This document shows positions 29,960 to 39,672 of a stretch of 64,000 nucleotides of DNA, piece by piece. The notes under the pieces are model-generated. The model was not told the DNA's origin. It worked only from the letters and a program-made list of their open reading frames with translations, and did no database searches. Both the position numbers and the translations under genes were made by a program. The DNA is from Scleroderma bovista. Its lineage: Eukaryota > Basidiomycota > Agaricomycetes > Boletales > Sclerodermataceae. The stretch covers positions 1 through 64,000 of the forward strand of contig JAYMGJ010000488.1 in the NCBI GenBank assembly GCA_037178675.1. The letters run 5' to 3'. How positions within the stretch are numbered: position 1 is the first letter of the stretch; every line of letters begins with the position of its first letter.

Positions 29960-29971
29960 GGTTATGAGCCC
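29960..29971 (+). promoter_or_regulatory. Copia-2 primer binding site
   Basis: GGTTATGAGCCC begins directly after the LTR, complementary to the initiator tRNA-Met anticodon arm. Confidence 0.78.
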
Positions 29972-31195
29972 TGTGAGCGCACTGTGTGCAGTAATGCACC
30001 AGGCAGCGCTCCAGCTCCCTGAAGCGTCGCTTTAACTAGCTTGACGCTGTGGACCACAGTGAGCTCCTAGTTGAGCCCCTGCACAGCCACAAGGTGAAGT
30101 CGGTCGACGACTTGCGCCCACCAGTGAGCTCCTCAGTTTTGAGCACCTGGATGAGTGAAGTTCGTCGACGACTTGCGCTGGCATGACCCAAGTCATGAGC
30201 TAGCTGTTGACAGAAGTGCTTTCACTAGCACTCAGGTGTTTTCTTCTTTTCTTGCTTGTCTGTTGTCGCATTCACTTGCTGACTCCGTTGACTCCCAACA
30301 GAATTATCACCATGTCCAGCGCTCTCGACAAGATGGTCCCTGTGTTCACTGGCTCCAACTGGCAGCAGTGGCACACTGCTATGCAGGCCTACCTTCGGGC
30401 ACAAGGCCAATGGTTTGTTTACTCGGCAACCCAGCCCGCTGACGGTCACGACGACCGAAAGGAATGGGACGAGAACACCGAGAGAGCGCTCGGTAACATC
30501 ACCTTGCGCCTCGCCCCCTCGATCCAGGTTGCCGTCTCGAGTCTCGACACCGTTAAGGACATCTGGGACCACCTAAAGAAAAACTTTGGCGCCCCTAGCA
30601 TTGGTTCTGCCTATGCTGAGCTTAGCAAGCTCCTGGCGACGACTATCCCCGCTGGCTCCCATCCTGCTCCCGCGATTACAAAAGTGCTCAGCCACTTCGC
30701 CTACCTGAAGGACACCGGCTTTGAGTTCCCTGCCCCCGTGCAGGCAATGATTATCCTCTGCAAGCTCCCTCCTACTATGGAGGTTGTAGCTCAGATTCTC
30801 AGCCAGACGTCGCCAGACAAGATCAAGAATCTCAAGCCTGATGGGATCGTCAAGGCTGCCACGCTCTCTTTCGAGCAGAAAGGCGCCTCTTCCCACGGCG
30901 GTGGTAAGGGCCCACAGGCCAACAAGCTTAGCGCTGTGAAGCGCAAGCCGGCTGACCCCAAATTCGCCCAGCAGCAGCAGCAGCAAGGTGGGTCCAACGG
31001 CAGTGCGAGCGGAAACGCTCCTGCCCAAGGACAGGGAGGCTGCACTCGCTGTGGCGGCAAGAAGGCTCGTGCTCGCCGTGAGAACGCCCAACAAGCCACC
31101 TTCGCCACCTACGTCCACTATGATGGACCAGAGCCCACCGTCGACCCTCGCGCCCTGGCTCACACCCCCAGTGCTACCATCTTTGGCCCCCCCGC

Positions 31196-33115
31196 TGTGA
31201 GTCAAAGTGAGGGTTTAGGTCGAAACAACAACCCAAACACAACACCAATAGACAAAGAATGAGTGGTGGTTTTCCTACGCGGAATCCAGACAGGAGTTGG
31301 TTGGGAAGGGGGTGCTACACAGAGAGAATAGTGCAGCAAGGAGACAGGGATGCCTCAGACGTTCAGAGGCAAGGGAGATTGACTAGAATGAAGCCTAGAC
31401 TCCGCTTGAGCCTAGTAAGAAGGATAGATCTTGAATAACTTGGGTAGACTTGACAATAATGAGCCTTTAGACCTTCACTGAAGCCTACAAGGACTCAAAG
31501 ACTGGAGGGATACTGATTGGGAGAGTCTGAGAGAGGGATAATTTCGTGCTATTCGGCTCTTTCTCCCACTGGGCTGAGCCCAGGGGTTTAAATACATGAG
31601 GGGGCACAGCATTAAAGTACAAAAAGAGAAGGGAGTAAGCAGAATTTGTCAAGGATTGGTAAGGGATTGGTAAGAGCTTTGTAAGGGGTTTGTAAGCGAT
31701 CAGTAAGCAAGGGATAAGCATGAATGAGTAAGCATAGGGAGCATGAGTAAGCTGCTGAGTAAAGGAATGAGTAAGCTGCATGACAAGATTGATTGGTAAG
31801 GGAGTGAGTCATCAGCTGAGTAATATACCAAAAATGCGAAAGGGATAGAGTAATACTGATGACAAGAGAGCATCAGTAAGCAAGGGATGAGTCACTGCAC
31901 AGCAGAAGGGAGTCATTGATGCACAGCCTAAGAAGTTTGATGGGAGGCTGTGTACCATCAAGAACTTGATGGGACAACAATGGGGAAGATCTGGGATTAA
32001 TAGGGGGATTGATCCGAGACAGAACAGCCACAAGAAGGGTACCAGGTGTCCAGAGGTCTTTGGGGGGTCAGCATACACTAAGGTGTAATGCATGTGTTCT
32101 ATCGCCGCTGTAGTGCAACCATGGGCTCCCTTGACGAGCTCTCTTCTGGGAAAGAACGAGAGAGGGTTCTTCTTCCTAATAGCACTCTAAAGTGGGGGTA
32201 TAACTGTCATGGTGCTGGGGGACGCCGTCTGAAAGCAGGGAAGTGGATGGAGTACTGAATTCGACGCATCCAGGAAAGTGAGACAAACGACAGAGGAAGA
32301 TGGACATGGCAAGTATCTGGGAGGAAGGGACCATAGGCTGAGGGCTCAGGGGACACAGAGACGACCAGAGAAGACTTCTCAAGCTTGACAATAGACCTAA
32401 GACAACCAAAGTACGTCCTTGACGCAGGACTGACGAGGAGAATGCGCTGACCAAGAACGAGGGGGACTGAGGGAGCAGGCTGGGAAGATATGTGCCAGGC
32501 AGTGCACGGGAACTCAGGGAGAGGCTGTCCTAAGAGCAGGACATAGTGAAGATCTGCAGCAATAGCGGAGAAATGATCCAGAGAAAATACGGACTCCATA
32601 GTGAGCGATGAGACGAGTGTCTGGATTGCGGGGGGAATATCTCCGTGGGAAATGAACGGATTTACGTCGGAACTTGACAGGCAGATAGACCACGCTCTAG
32701 GCTCTCTGACGGTATAGTCACGTGCCTGATAGCTTCAGAAACGGTGGAGCTATTCAAAATATCGGAATGCCGGCACTGGGCGCCTAAAAATGACATTTCA
32801 GCGCTAAAATCGTTTCTTCTCTTCTTTCCTTCGTTTCTCCTTCAATTCTTCAGCTTCTTTGCTCGTTCTGGTATGGGAGTTGGACTGCGATAGTGTGCAT
32901 TCCTTTCTCATACCATAATAGACGTTATTCCTTCAGTTTCTTCTGCTTCTTGGCGGTTCTTGTGCGAGTGATGACTGTCAGCGTTGGCAATCATCTCTCG
33001 CATCAGGATAGTCTTCTTGTGCGATAGATGGCTACGATGAGGGTCCGTCGTGCTTATCCTTCGCATAAGGATCATTTGATATAGACGTTATCTTCCATGT
33101 TCACTGTACCAAACC
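31196..33115. other. 1.9-kb foreign segment inside Copia-2 gag, probably part of a minus-strand LTR element
   Basis: Begins at a GTGAGT after the codons for PPAV and ends just before the gag frame resumes. No inverted ends or clear duplication beyond GTG are visible. In the minus orientation it has an LTR-like promoter: a TATTTAAA box at about 31588, preceded (32,000-31,600) by a dense CTTAC array and followed by a pyrimidine-rich stretch to about 31310. A 130-residue minus frame (32599-32207) matches nothing I know. A spliceosomal intron is possible for the donor but unlikely at this length. Confidence 0.5.
31628..31905. repeat. Cluster of GTAAG (CTTAC) motifs
   Basis: About a dozen GTAAG words, many as GAGTAAGC or CAGTAAGC, occur within 280 bp at 10-25 bp spacing, upstream (minus sense) of the TATTTAAA box. 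Looks like an enhancer-type array in an LTR U3. Confidence 0.6.
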
Positions 33116-36100
33116 TGTTTGGTGCGTGACACCGCTTTCGATAATACCATCAAGGCCTTTGATTTGGCTCACCGCTTGGGGGTACAGCCCTCCTGCCAGA
33201 CCATCCGCACCCTCGACCACGTTGTGTCGATGGCAAGTGTGAACCTGGACCAGCCCGAGGCCGGTCCCTCCTCGCTGAAGCGCCCTCGTCTCAAGGAGCG
33301 CATCACAGAGTACGAGGAGGATGCCATCTCCCTTGGGGATGATGAACCTTTCGCCCACGAGCCTTTCGCCGACGATGAGTTCGACGAAATCGACGCAATG
33401 GTCCTCGACTGTTACAATAAAACGTCGATGGCAGCAGGCACGGAGGCCAGCCTTTTCAGGCAAGTACCTTCTGCACGCGTGCTGACCGACACTGACATGC
33501 TCCCTTTACATGTGCGCTACACGCCGTCACTGTATATAGCGAGTTCTAACTACAATTTGTCGTGTTGTGTCTCGAGTAAAGCATATATTTGTTCGTGTTC
33601 TCATGAAACAAGTGATGCACGCTGTGCTAGATGTAAGGGAAAAATGGCTGAGGACGATAGCGAACTATCTGGTGCTTTCTGGCTCCTTGACTCAGGTGCA
33701 TCCCATCACTTTACCGGTGACATAGGCGATTTCGCCTCCTATAACGCGCTAAAGAGAGCGCATTACGCCAAAACGGCTAATGGTGTAGCACTGATTGCTG
33801 GCATTGGCACGGTATTACTCCGGTGCCTAGACCACAACTCAGGTGATGAGAAAGTAGTAACTCTCACCCAAGTGCTCCATATGCCAGGCGCTACTGCACG
33901 CCTCATTTCCATGGGCGAAATGCTCCAGCGCAACTACAAAGTCACTGGCGATAAGCGAGGGATTAACCTCACCAACAAAGCAGAGCGCTTATGGTTTGGG
34001 CCAGACCCAGAAGACGATCGCAACGTCATCTTTGGGATTAGATCTATCCCGATAATTAGATCTAACTATATTGCCTCCGTGAGCAAAGTCGATTATGACA
34101 TTATGCACCGGAGATTCGGGCACCCCTCTAAGGAAGTACTCCGACGCGCGCAAAAACATACGCAGCGCTTCCCGGAAGTCCACTTTCCTACTGAGGATTG
34201 TGTTTGCCCTGGATGTGCTCTTGGCAAAATGCCCAATCGAGCTTTCCCAGAAAATGAAAGACGTGCTTCCAAGCCTTTCGAGCTGGTGCACTCTGATCTC
34301 AAATCCTTCCCGGTTACATCGTACCGGAAGTTTAAATACATTATCACCTTCTACAACGACTATACTTCTCATGCTTGGACTATGCCTCTTCGCTCCAAAG
34401 CTGCAGCGATTACGGCCGCCAAAGATTTCCTTGAAATGGTGCACGTCCAACACAATGTGCACGTCGTTGGATGGATGTCCGATGCCGGCGGAGAATATAA
34501 ATCCGATCTGTTTGATCGAGCACTCCTTGAAAAAGGAATAAAAATATATCAAAGTGCTCCTAGAACCCCCATGCAGAATGGCCATGCTGAGCGCCTAGGG
34601 CGCACTCTCATGGATAAAGCCGAGTCTATGCGGCATCAAGCCTGCATTCCTGACTCCTGGTGGGAATTCGCGTTCGCTCACGCAACCCACATCTACAACC
34701 GTACCCCGGTAGCTCGCCTGCGATGGCGCACCCCCCATGAAATGCTTAAGGGGGAGATGCCTAACATCGACCACCTTCGTGTATTTGGCTGTGGAGCCTT
34801 TGTCTACCTCCCAGCCTCGGCTAGAGCAAATAAGATGGCTCCCAAGTCGGAGCTAATGACTTATGTCAGTGTTGCCCCTGGCAATGAGCGCAACTTTTTG
34901 TTTATGCGCTCCACCAATGCAGTGTTCACCGCTGCTCACGCCGTCTTTGACGAGCGTCACTTCCCTCGCTGCCCTAAAAATAGGTGCGAACCTCTCGAGA
35001 ACCCCTTTGGAAGGGTAAATCCAAAACCTACCACCGATCGACCAGGGAATCCCCCTGATGATATCGACAGTGATGATGATGTGGAACACGACCATGGCTA
35101 CCCACATCCCCAAGTGCAGGATGACGATCCAAAGCGCGAGGAATCAGAGGCTCCTGAGGAAGAGCCTAATAAAATAAATCCTCCCCGTACACCATCTCCA
35201 GTGCCTCCACCGGCACCGAGAATGCCTTCACCGGCGAGAAATCCGCCACCTCTGGCACCGCAGCACCCTGGCCGAGCTGAACGCTGCCAAAATGCGCCAT
35301 GACCCCCTGCAGTGAATATCCCTGCCCGCCCCCAACATGAACGTAGAGCGCCATTGCGCCCCGGTAACGTGTATGGTGAGCGGCGACACCCCGTTGAGCA
35401 ACTCCGGGATATCGAAAGTGCCTCTCGATGGCGAGAAACAGTGGGAGAAGCCTCTAGGCCCCCACAACCGGACACACCAGACCATGTTCCTGGTGGTTTC
35501 CCCGACACCTCTGCAACGCCCAGTGAGGAAGATGTGCAAAAGATGTGCAAGGAAGGGGGAGCAAACCTAGTCCGATACCTGATGGGCAAAGCCCTTGAAA
35601 CCCGCGAACCTCAATATGAGAGCGTCCGCAACTGGTCCTACAAGGACATCACTCGCTTACCCCAAGCTGAGCAGAAACTCTGGCGACTTGCTTGCCAAGA
35701 GGAGCTCGACGTGCTGCGAAAGCGCAAGGTCTTTGAGCTAGTTGACCATCCCCGAGACCGGAAGGTCATAAAGAATTGATGGGTCTTCGACGTAAAGTCG
35801 GATGGCCGCAAGAAAGCCCGCTTAGTAGCGAAAGGCTTCTCCCAGGTCGAGGGATTAGATTTCGACCAGGTCTTCTCACCAGTCGTGCGCTTTGAAACAG
35901 TGTGCCTCATGCTTGCGCTTGCCGCACTTGAGAACTGGTATATCACTGGACTCGACGTTCGGAGCGCCTACTTGTATGGCAAGCTCAACGAAGAGATCTA
36001 CATGGAACAGCCCGAAGGGTTTGTGGTTCCTGGGCAAGAGCACAAAGTGCTCTGCCTCTGGCGTGCCCTCTATGGCCTTAAACAGGCTGGCCTAGCTTGG

Positions 36101-37217
36101 TGGCGCACACTCGATGAGTCTCTCAAAGAACTTGGGTTTGAGCGCCTTAAGTCTGAAGCAGGCATCTTCTTCTACAAGAAGAAAGGCACCAACATCGTCA
36201 TTGGTATTATCTACGTTGACGACGCACTATTCTGTGGCCCTAACAAGGCTGTTGTTGATGCCATCAAGGCGCAATTCATGCGCAAATGGGAGTGCAGAGA
36301 CCTTGGAGAACCCAAAGAGTTCCTCCGTATGCGAATCACTCGCAAGGGTCGTGCTATCCACTTGGATCAGTGCGCGTACCTCCAAAAGGTCGTCGAACAC
36401 TGTGGCATGCTCAATGCAAAGTCCGCAAGCACCCCACTGCCAGCTGGCTACTATGCCGCCAAAAATACAGAGCCTGTTGATGTGGATCTCCGCTCCCGTT
36501 TCCAGACAGTTATTGGGTCCCTTCTGTACCTTATGTTAGGCACTAGGCCCGACATTGCTTTTGCAGTCACGCACCTCTCGCGCCATGCTGCGAACCCATC
36601 CCAGGATCACCTGTCCAAAGCACTTTATATTTGTCACTACTTGATTGGTACACCTAATTACTCTCTAGTGTACAATGGTGGATCCGGTGCTGGCCTGATT
36701 GCATGCACGGACTCAGATTGGGGATCAGACCCTACCTCTCACCTCTCGCAGACAGGTTTCTACCTGAAGCTTGCAGATGGCTTGATCAGTTGGACTTCTC
36801 GTGTGCAGAAGACTATTGCGTACTCGTCCACTGAGGCCGAATACATGGCTTTGAGCAATTGCGCTTGCCAAGTTACCTGGATTCGAAGTTTGCTCGGTGA
36901 GCTCGGCTACAAGCTGAAAGCTATCCCGATTTGCGGTGATAATCAGGGGTCCATATTCATGGCATCCAACCCCGTGACGGAGCCTCGCTCCAAGCACATC
37001 GACATCCGCTACCACGGAATCCGCAAGTCAGTCGCGAAAGGTAACGTGGAGCTATTCTTCATTGATGGTGCTGAGAATCCTGCCGATCTGCTCACCAAGA
37101 ACTTACCCCACAAGAAATTCGCGAAGTTCAGAGCTCAACTAGGCTTACAGTTTCCCTCTGGCAGCATCTAGCGCCTTATTCGCTGAAGTGCTCTATGTGC
37201 AGCACAGCGAGGGGGAG

Positions 37218-37505
37218 TGTTGAAGTCGCACGTGCACCCGGCGTAAACCATCGACGAAGTGCGCACAAGACTGCGACCCATATTAGTGTAGACTTAGTAA
37301 TAGTCCTCTTTAGAGTAGATGTTACATGTCACACATCACGCGTCACAGTCACGTGTCACACTATTTGTTGTATATAAACAGCGGTCTTCGCTTATATAAT
37401 ATAACAGCTCTTAACCAGCTACCGCTACCATCTCTGGTTGTGCACTCCACCCAACAGGTGAGTTGGAGTAGCAGTTCCTCTACGTATATAGGCATTGTTT
37501 CAACA
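37218..37505 (+). repeat. 3' LTR of Copia-2
   Basis: Same 288 bp as the 5' LTR with about seven transition differences (for example CCCGGCG against CCCAGCG). Confidence 0.92.
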
Positions 37506-38557
37506 TCTTCAACATAGAGGGGGTCTCTAACCATGTTGAATGGCCACTTGGAAATGCAGCAATGCATTGCAATTACTGCTCGGTGCTTTTCAGGTGTATA
37601 CTCGGAAACAGACCTCTCGATTGTTTGCTGGGCGCCAGCTGTGCTTGGGTTACCCGAAGTAACACCACGGCGTTGGTTACACTCGTTAATACCCCTAGAA
37701 AGGTTTGTGGTCCCGTGTCCTGTTTGCAGCCGCCTTCTGGTATGGGGCTTATGACCGTGAGGATCAATAACACAGGTGAAACGAAACTCAAGGAAGTATG
37801 GGCGCCCATTTTTGTGAGTATGACGGATGAGGGTGACCTGGTAATGGTCATACACCTTAGATTTCCAACGCTTCTGTGATTCCTCTGTGTGCGGATCAGT
37901 CAGATTTTATACACTAGTGGTACAACTGTAAAATAACTAACCAATAATGATCTCATCACTTTCGTCCCAGATTTGATCGTCTGTACGTTCTTCAGTCCAT
38001 CTACCGCAAGCCTTTGTGGGCGAAACCAGAACTGGCAGAGGGGATTCCCCCCTTGTGCAGTGGGTGCAACTACGAGTATTTTTTGATGGCGAATCTGGAG
38101 TCATCAGGCTCCAAGCTTAGAGAAGTTGTGCTGGGGCCAAAAAGTTGCCGAATCTGCGCTGCAATCGCTCAAATTTAACGGGTCGGAGTGCATGCTACAA
38201 TGTACTTTTTGAAAATATCAGAATGGAGCCAACAGCTCAATGATCATCAATCAGGGGTCTAGGGGATATGCATGCATTAGCCATGGAATGCTCGGAAGCA
38301 GCACATGGCTGCAAGACTGATATTCAACACTGCCAATGAGTGAGATACAAGGTCCGACATGTGCACTAATCTTAAATGGTTGAACTACATTCTTACTAGT
38401 ACAGAAACCTGGCACAGGTGACCCGTGGACACTATGGGTAAGCCAGCTCCCTGCCCGTACCCGCCCGGGTGAAAACACCCACCGACCCATCACCCATAGC
38501 ACCCGACCCATGCTGTGCCCGTGGGTGGTAACCTGGGCGGGTACCCGGGCAACCCCT

Positions 38558-38574
38558 ACCCATGCTAGTCCCTA
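38558..38574 (-). repeat. hAT terminal inverted repeat, right
   Basis: Inverted copy of 26829-26845; followed by CTGCCACC. Confidence 0.88.
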
Positions 38575-38582
38575 CTGCCACC

Positions 38583-39672
38583 ACCCACCACCATCACCAC
38601 AATGCCCACCACCCCAACAACCATTCTCGACCAAGACCACCGCCATTCACCACCACTACCATCCCCAGCTACTGCCATGACGACAACGGATGTCGATAAT
38701 AGTCACGCTATCACGCCCATCACCAGCCTGCCCCATGAACGCTGCCACCGCCGATACTCGCGGCAGCTCAGGAATAGGAATTAGCTTTGTTGAGCCCTGC
38801 CAGCAGCCCAAACGAATCTGAGCGGGTTGGCACATGCTGACTTTGGTGGGCAGTCGAGTCAAAAGGGCCGAGGGTTGCAGATGATCTCTCAGCCTCTCTG
38901 ACACTGGCGGAAATGAGCTTTGGCTCGAGCCTCAAGCTGACAACGTTTAAGTGGAAGTCCGATACGGTGGCGACGGTACTCATGAAACGAAGCAACATGA
39001 AAATCTATCCTTAAGTGGCTGTTCGGAAAACAGAGATTGTCCAGCTTTCCATATTTAACAGGCAGAGTTCTGTGAGAAGGGGCAGGCGCCCTCTTTGCTC
39101 TTCTTTGCATCAAAACTAGTTAATTTGCTGATTAATACGATCGATCACTTAGAACCACTAGTAGTAGGACTACTTCATATGTGCTGTAACGCCCAAGGCA
39201 ACTGCCAGCACATGATCCAATACAGTCGGGGGCAGGCAACCTCACCAATCACTCGTGGTTGTGGCTCTCCCACTATTCGCTTCGTCAGCAGAAATTACAC
39301 CCAAGAAGGCCTGGCGGTAGCATATATATAATCTATGGTGCATGTCACCTAGTCACCACTACTTCTGTACAAACATTATAGCACACACAAATCTTGATGA
39401 AAACCTTATTGCCTTTGTGAAACAACTCTAATTTACCATTAGAACAACTTCACTAGACAGATTTTTGATATTCAAAAAAATGACGAAGTTATAAATTCTT
39501 GCACCCACCAGAATGGCGGTGTGGCGTGGGAACAGACTAATTAGGAAGGAGACCCCTTGAAACTACTATTTATGGTTTAACACCCCTCCGCTGCATTGGT
39601 GACTGTGTCAGTGACGCGTCAGTGCGACTTGTATTTCCTTGAGCTGAATGCCTGAACCTGGAATTGAGCATC
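38583..39672. other. No gene; CCA/ACC triplet tract then unique AT-rich sequence
   Basis: 38575-38670 is a CCACCA/ACCACC-rich tract continuing the hAT target site. From 38,700 to 39,672 I see no coding region; part may belong to the non-coding end of the Tc1-like element downstream. Confidence 0.4.

Larger units (their letters stand above)
30312..37171 (+). pseudogene. Copia-2 gag-pol polyprotein
   Basis: Starts MSSALDKMVPVFTGSNWQQW at 30312, a UBN2-type gag; a polyQ tract (30972-30985) precedes a reduced C-x2-C knuckle (CTRCGGKKARARREN). The frame is cut at about 31195 by a 1.9-kb insertion and resumes near 33116 with RDTAFDNTIKAFDLAHRLG. Protease: FWLLDSGASHHFTGD. Integrase: H-x-H/C-x2-C finger (MHRRFGHPSKE ... 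CPGC), then LVHSDLKSF, GWMSDAGGEYKS and MQNGHAERLGRTL. RT: RKKARLVAKGFSQVEG, IYVDDALFCG. RNase H: CTDSDWGSDPTSH and SSTEAEYMALS, ending at 37171. Two in-frame TGAs: 35300-35302 in the variable linker and 35777-35779 in a conserved RT segment (VIKN-x-WVFDVKSDG). Confidence 0.9.
29672..37505 (+). mobile_element. Copia-2: Ty1/Copia retrotransposon inserted in the hAT transposase gene
   Basis: Two 288-bp LTRs (29672-29959 and 37218-37505), TGTTGAAGTCGC to GTTTCAACA, flanked by TCTTC duplicated at 29667-29671 and 37506-37510. Initiator-Met-type primer site follows the first LTR, a purine tract (GAGGGGGAG) precedes the second. Gag, protease, integrase, RT and RNase H follow in Copia order. The LTRs differ at about seven positions, all transitions by eye. 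A 1.9-kb foreign segment and two TGAs inactivate it. Confidence 0.93.
27046..37879 (-). pseudogene. hAT transposase, multi-exon, interrupted by Copia-2 and in-frame TGAs
   Basis: Read 5' to 3' on the minus strand: a degenerate BED-finger-like start (CVIDPHGHKPH ... GTTNLSR), then MHCCISKWPFNMVRDPLYVE, where Copia-2 is inserted; after it EVRLLWPGTPIPHPSTVSRDV. Next come the catalytic-core blocks LVVDGWTAPFACSYLGIVVV and IAMDNATNCDVLANEL, the RRVPTCWNSDFACLMAHF block (family C-W-N-S-T/D), and the C-terminal dimerisation domain with AGGVLKYWENCHTTRPRLAQM and LSVDAERAFLGSCLQVN. At least six short introns with GT-AG borders separate these. Three TGAs lie in the reading frame: 27829-27831 at the conserved YRIAM-like site, and 27671-27673 and 27665-27667 in the RRIVxNxW segment. 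Inactive. Confidence 0.85.
26829..38574 (-). mobile_element. hAT-superfamily DNA transposon, split by Copia-2
   Basis: The ends are inverted copies of TAGGGACTAGCATGGGT (26829-26845 and 38558-38574). They are flanked by 8-bp duplications CTACCACC (26821-26828) and CTGCCACC (38575-38582), one mismatch, the 8-bp size typical of hAT. Subterminal regions are dense in ACCCGGGT/GGGTCAACCC-like words (26840-26990; 38400-38560). A hAT transposase gene runs on the minus strand. Without Copia-2 the element is about 3.9 kb. Confidence 0.9.
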
